A stretch of DNA of 6,104 bases. It comes from an uncultured Lachnospiraceae bacterium (lineage in GTDB: Bacteria; Bacillota; Clostridia; Lachnospirales; Lachnospiraceae). Numbering within the stretch: position 1 is the stretch's first letter; the number at the start of each line of letters is the position of its first letter. Where the stretch lies: NCBI GenBank assembly GCA_947177465.1, contig CAMWUP010000133.1, positions 1 through 6,104 on the forward strand, given 5' to 3'. The notes under the pieces are model-generated. The model saw only the letters and a program-made list of their open reading frames with translations. It did not search any database and had not been told where the DNA came from. The position numbers and the translations under genes are program-made. This document shows, piece by piece, positions 5,498 to 6,104 of the stretch.

Positions 5498-6104
5498 TTA
5501 CTTTATGTAGCGAATATATTCCTCTTCATGGTTCTTGAGGCAGGTGTACGCATTTAACAGTGATACCGTCCCGTCTATCCTCCGGTATGTGTTGATTTTT
5601 ACCGGCTGTATGCTTTCTATCCCGTCCTTGTTAGTGGATTTCTTTGCCGTATTCATAAGACACCACCGGAGTATCGGATTATTCTGGTAACAAATCCTGT
5701 GTTCCTCAAACAATCCACCCAGCTCCTTAAAAGGATAGGTCCACGTAAAAGGTCCCTGTCTGATTTTTTCCATGTCAAACCCATATGCCTCCATTTCTTC
5801 CTTCCAGTAACCGGACAGTGCCGCGTCATATCCAATCCACAGCGGGCGGATATTATACTGGTGCACCATGCCCGCAAACCACTCCGTCACCGCATGGAAA
5901 TCAACCGTTGCGCCGTCACTGACAGACAGCCATTCCTCTTTTTCCCACCTTCTGTACGGGGCTTCCCGTTTATCCTTTATGTCAACAGCGCTTACTTTTG
6001 ACTTTGGCAGGAAATATTTCTGCAATACAAAAAACCGGTTATCTTCCGGTTTTCTGATTAACAATGTGGCGCAAGTCAGGTCGGTCGTGCTGGACAGGTC
6101 GCAG
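5498..6104 (-). CDS. Phage terminase large subunit, C-terminal nuclease part (partial, 5' end outside window)
   Basis: TerL is the DNA-packaging motor: an N-terminal ATPase drives DNA through the portal and a C-terminal RNase H-fold nuclease cuts the concatemer. Only the nuclease part is here, about 201 residues. Reading opens at the window edge with C-DLSSTTDLTCATLL, which fits the first metal-binding aspartate motif of the nuclease (codon 6098-6100). Further on come WIGYDAALSGYW (second acidic motif, Asp codon 5825-5827) and NPILRWCLMNTA followed by YRRIDGTVSLLNAY (third acid, Asp codon 5573-5575). This order and spacing are typical of the HK97/Terminase_1 type. A TTG at 6064 could be read as a start, but the frame stays open upstream through the first motif, so the gene continues beyond the right edge and the ATPase domain is missing only because of the window. 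The TAA stop lies 10 bases before the portal start, inside the region of the portal ribosome binding site. Confidence 0.95.
   Translation of the reverse strand, partial: CDLSSTTDLTCATLLIRKPEDNRFFVLQKYFLPKSKVSAVDIKDKREAPYRRWEKEEWLSVSDGATVDFHAVTEWFAGMVHQYNIRPLWIGYDAALSGYWKEEMEAYGFDMEKIRQGPFTWTYPFKELGGLFEEHRICYQNNPILRWCLMNTAKKSTNKDGIESIQPVKINTYRRIDGTVSLLNAYTCLKNHEEEYIRYIK
6029..6053 (-). repeat. 8-bp hairpin with T tract inside the terminase gene
   Basis: On the minus strand AAAACCGG and CCGGTTTT (6046-6053 and 6031-6038) pair around a 7-base loop (AAGATAA), and the T run continues for two more bases. It is terminator-shaped, but only four pairs are G-C and much of the T tract belongs to the stem. 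It lies in the codons for RKPEDNRFF of the nuclease domain. Confidence 0.55.

Noticed and set aside
6062..6064. TTG as start of a 188-residue protein in the terminase frame
   Set aside because: The frame remains open upstream to the window edge and encodes the first aspartate motif of the terminase nuclease (DLSSTTDLT), so this is the interior of a longer gene.
1..6104. CRISPR array, tRNA, insertion sequence or attachment site
   Set aside because: I saw no regularly spaced direct repeats, no tRNA-like cloverleaf and no transposase. The whole window is tightly filled with phage structural genes.

Overview
The window is one stretch of a tailed-phage (siphovirus-type) head and tail-assembly module. 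It is most likely a prophage or temperate phage of a Firmicutes host, probably Clostridia/Lachnospiraceae-like. I infer the host from moderate base composition, strong AGGAGG-type ribosome binding sites before most genes, and the character of the proteins; nothing in the window (no att site, integrase or host gene) fixes it. All genes lie on the minus strand, so transcription runs from the right end (6104) to the left end (1). No stretch longer than about 25 bases lacks a gene.

In transcription order: the C-terminal nuclease part of the large terminase subunit (5498-6104, cut by the right edge); HK97-type portal (4273-5487); prohead protease (3660-4301); HK97-fold major capsid protein with an N-terminal coiled-coil delta domain (2473-3645); three head-completion proteins, namely a gp6-like connector (2182-2469), an SPP1 gp16-like head closure protein (1860-2192) and an HK97 gp10-like protein (1433-1885); a tail terminator-like protein (1083-1436); the major tail tube protein with a GTG start (417-1079); and a tail assembly chaperone (83-430). 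The chaperone probably continues by a -1 ribosomal frameshift into a second frame that runs off the left edge. The tape measure gene would be expected next, outside the window.

The order is the canonical one for this phage class. Terminase packages DNA through the portal into a shell of capsid protein matured by the protease. The connector proteins seal the filled head. The terminator, tube and chaperone proteins build the tail. Genes are packed end to end with overlaps of 4-29 bases or gaps of 3-25 bases, which fits one polycistronic, translationally coupled transcript.

I found no unknown defence, toxin or RNA system here. The points most worth checking are the chaperone frameshift (a T_TTT_TTT slippery run followed by a fully open -1 frame) and a set of perfect, short-loop hairpins buried inside the structural genes. 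One of these, in the tail tube gene, looks like an intrinsic terminator.
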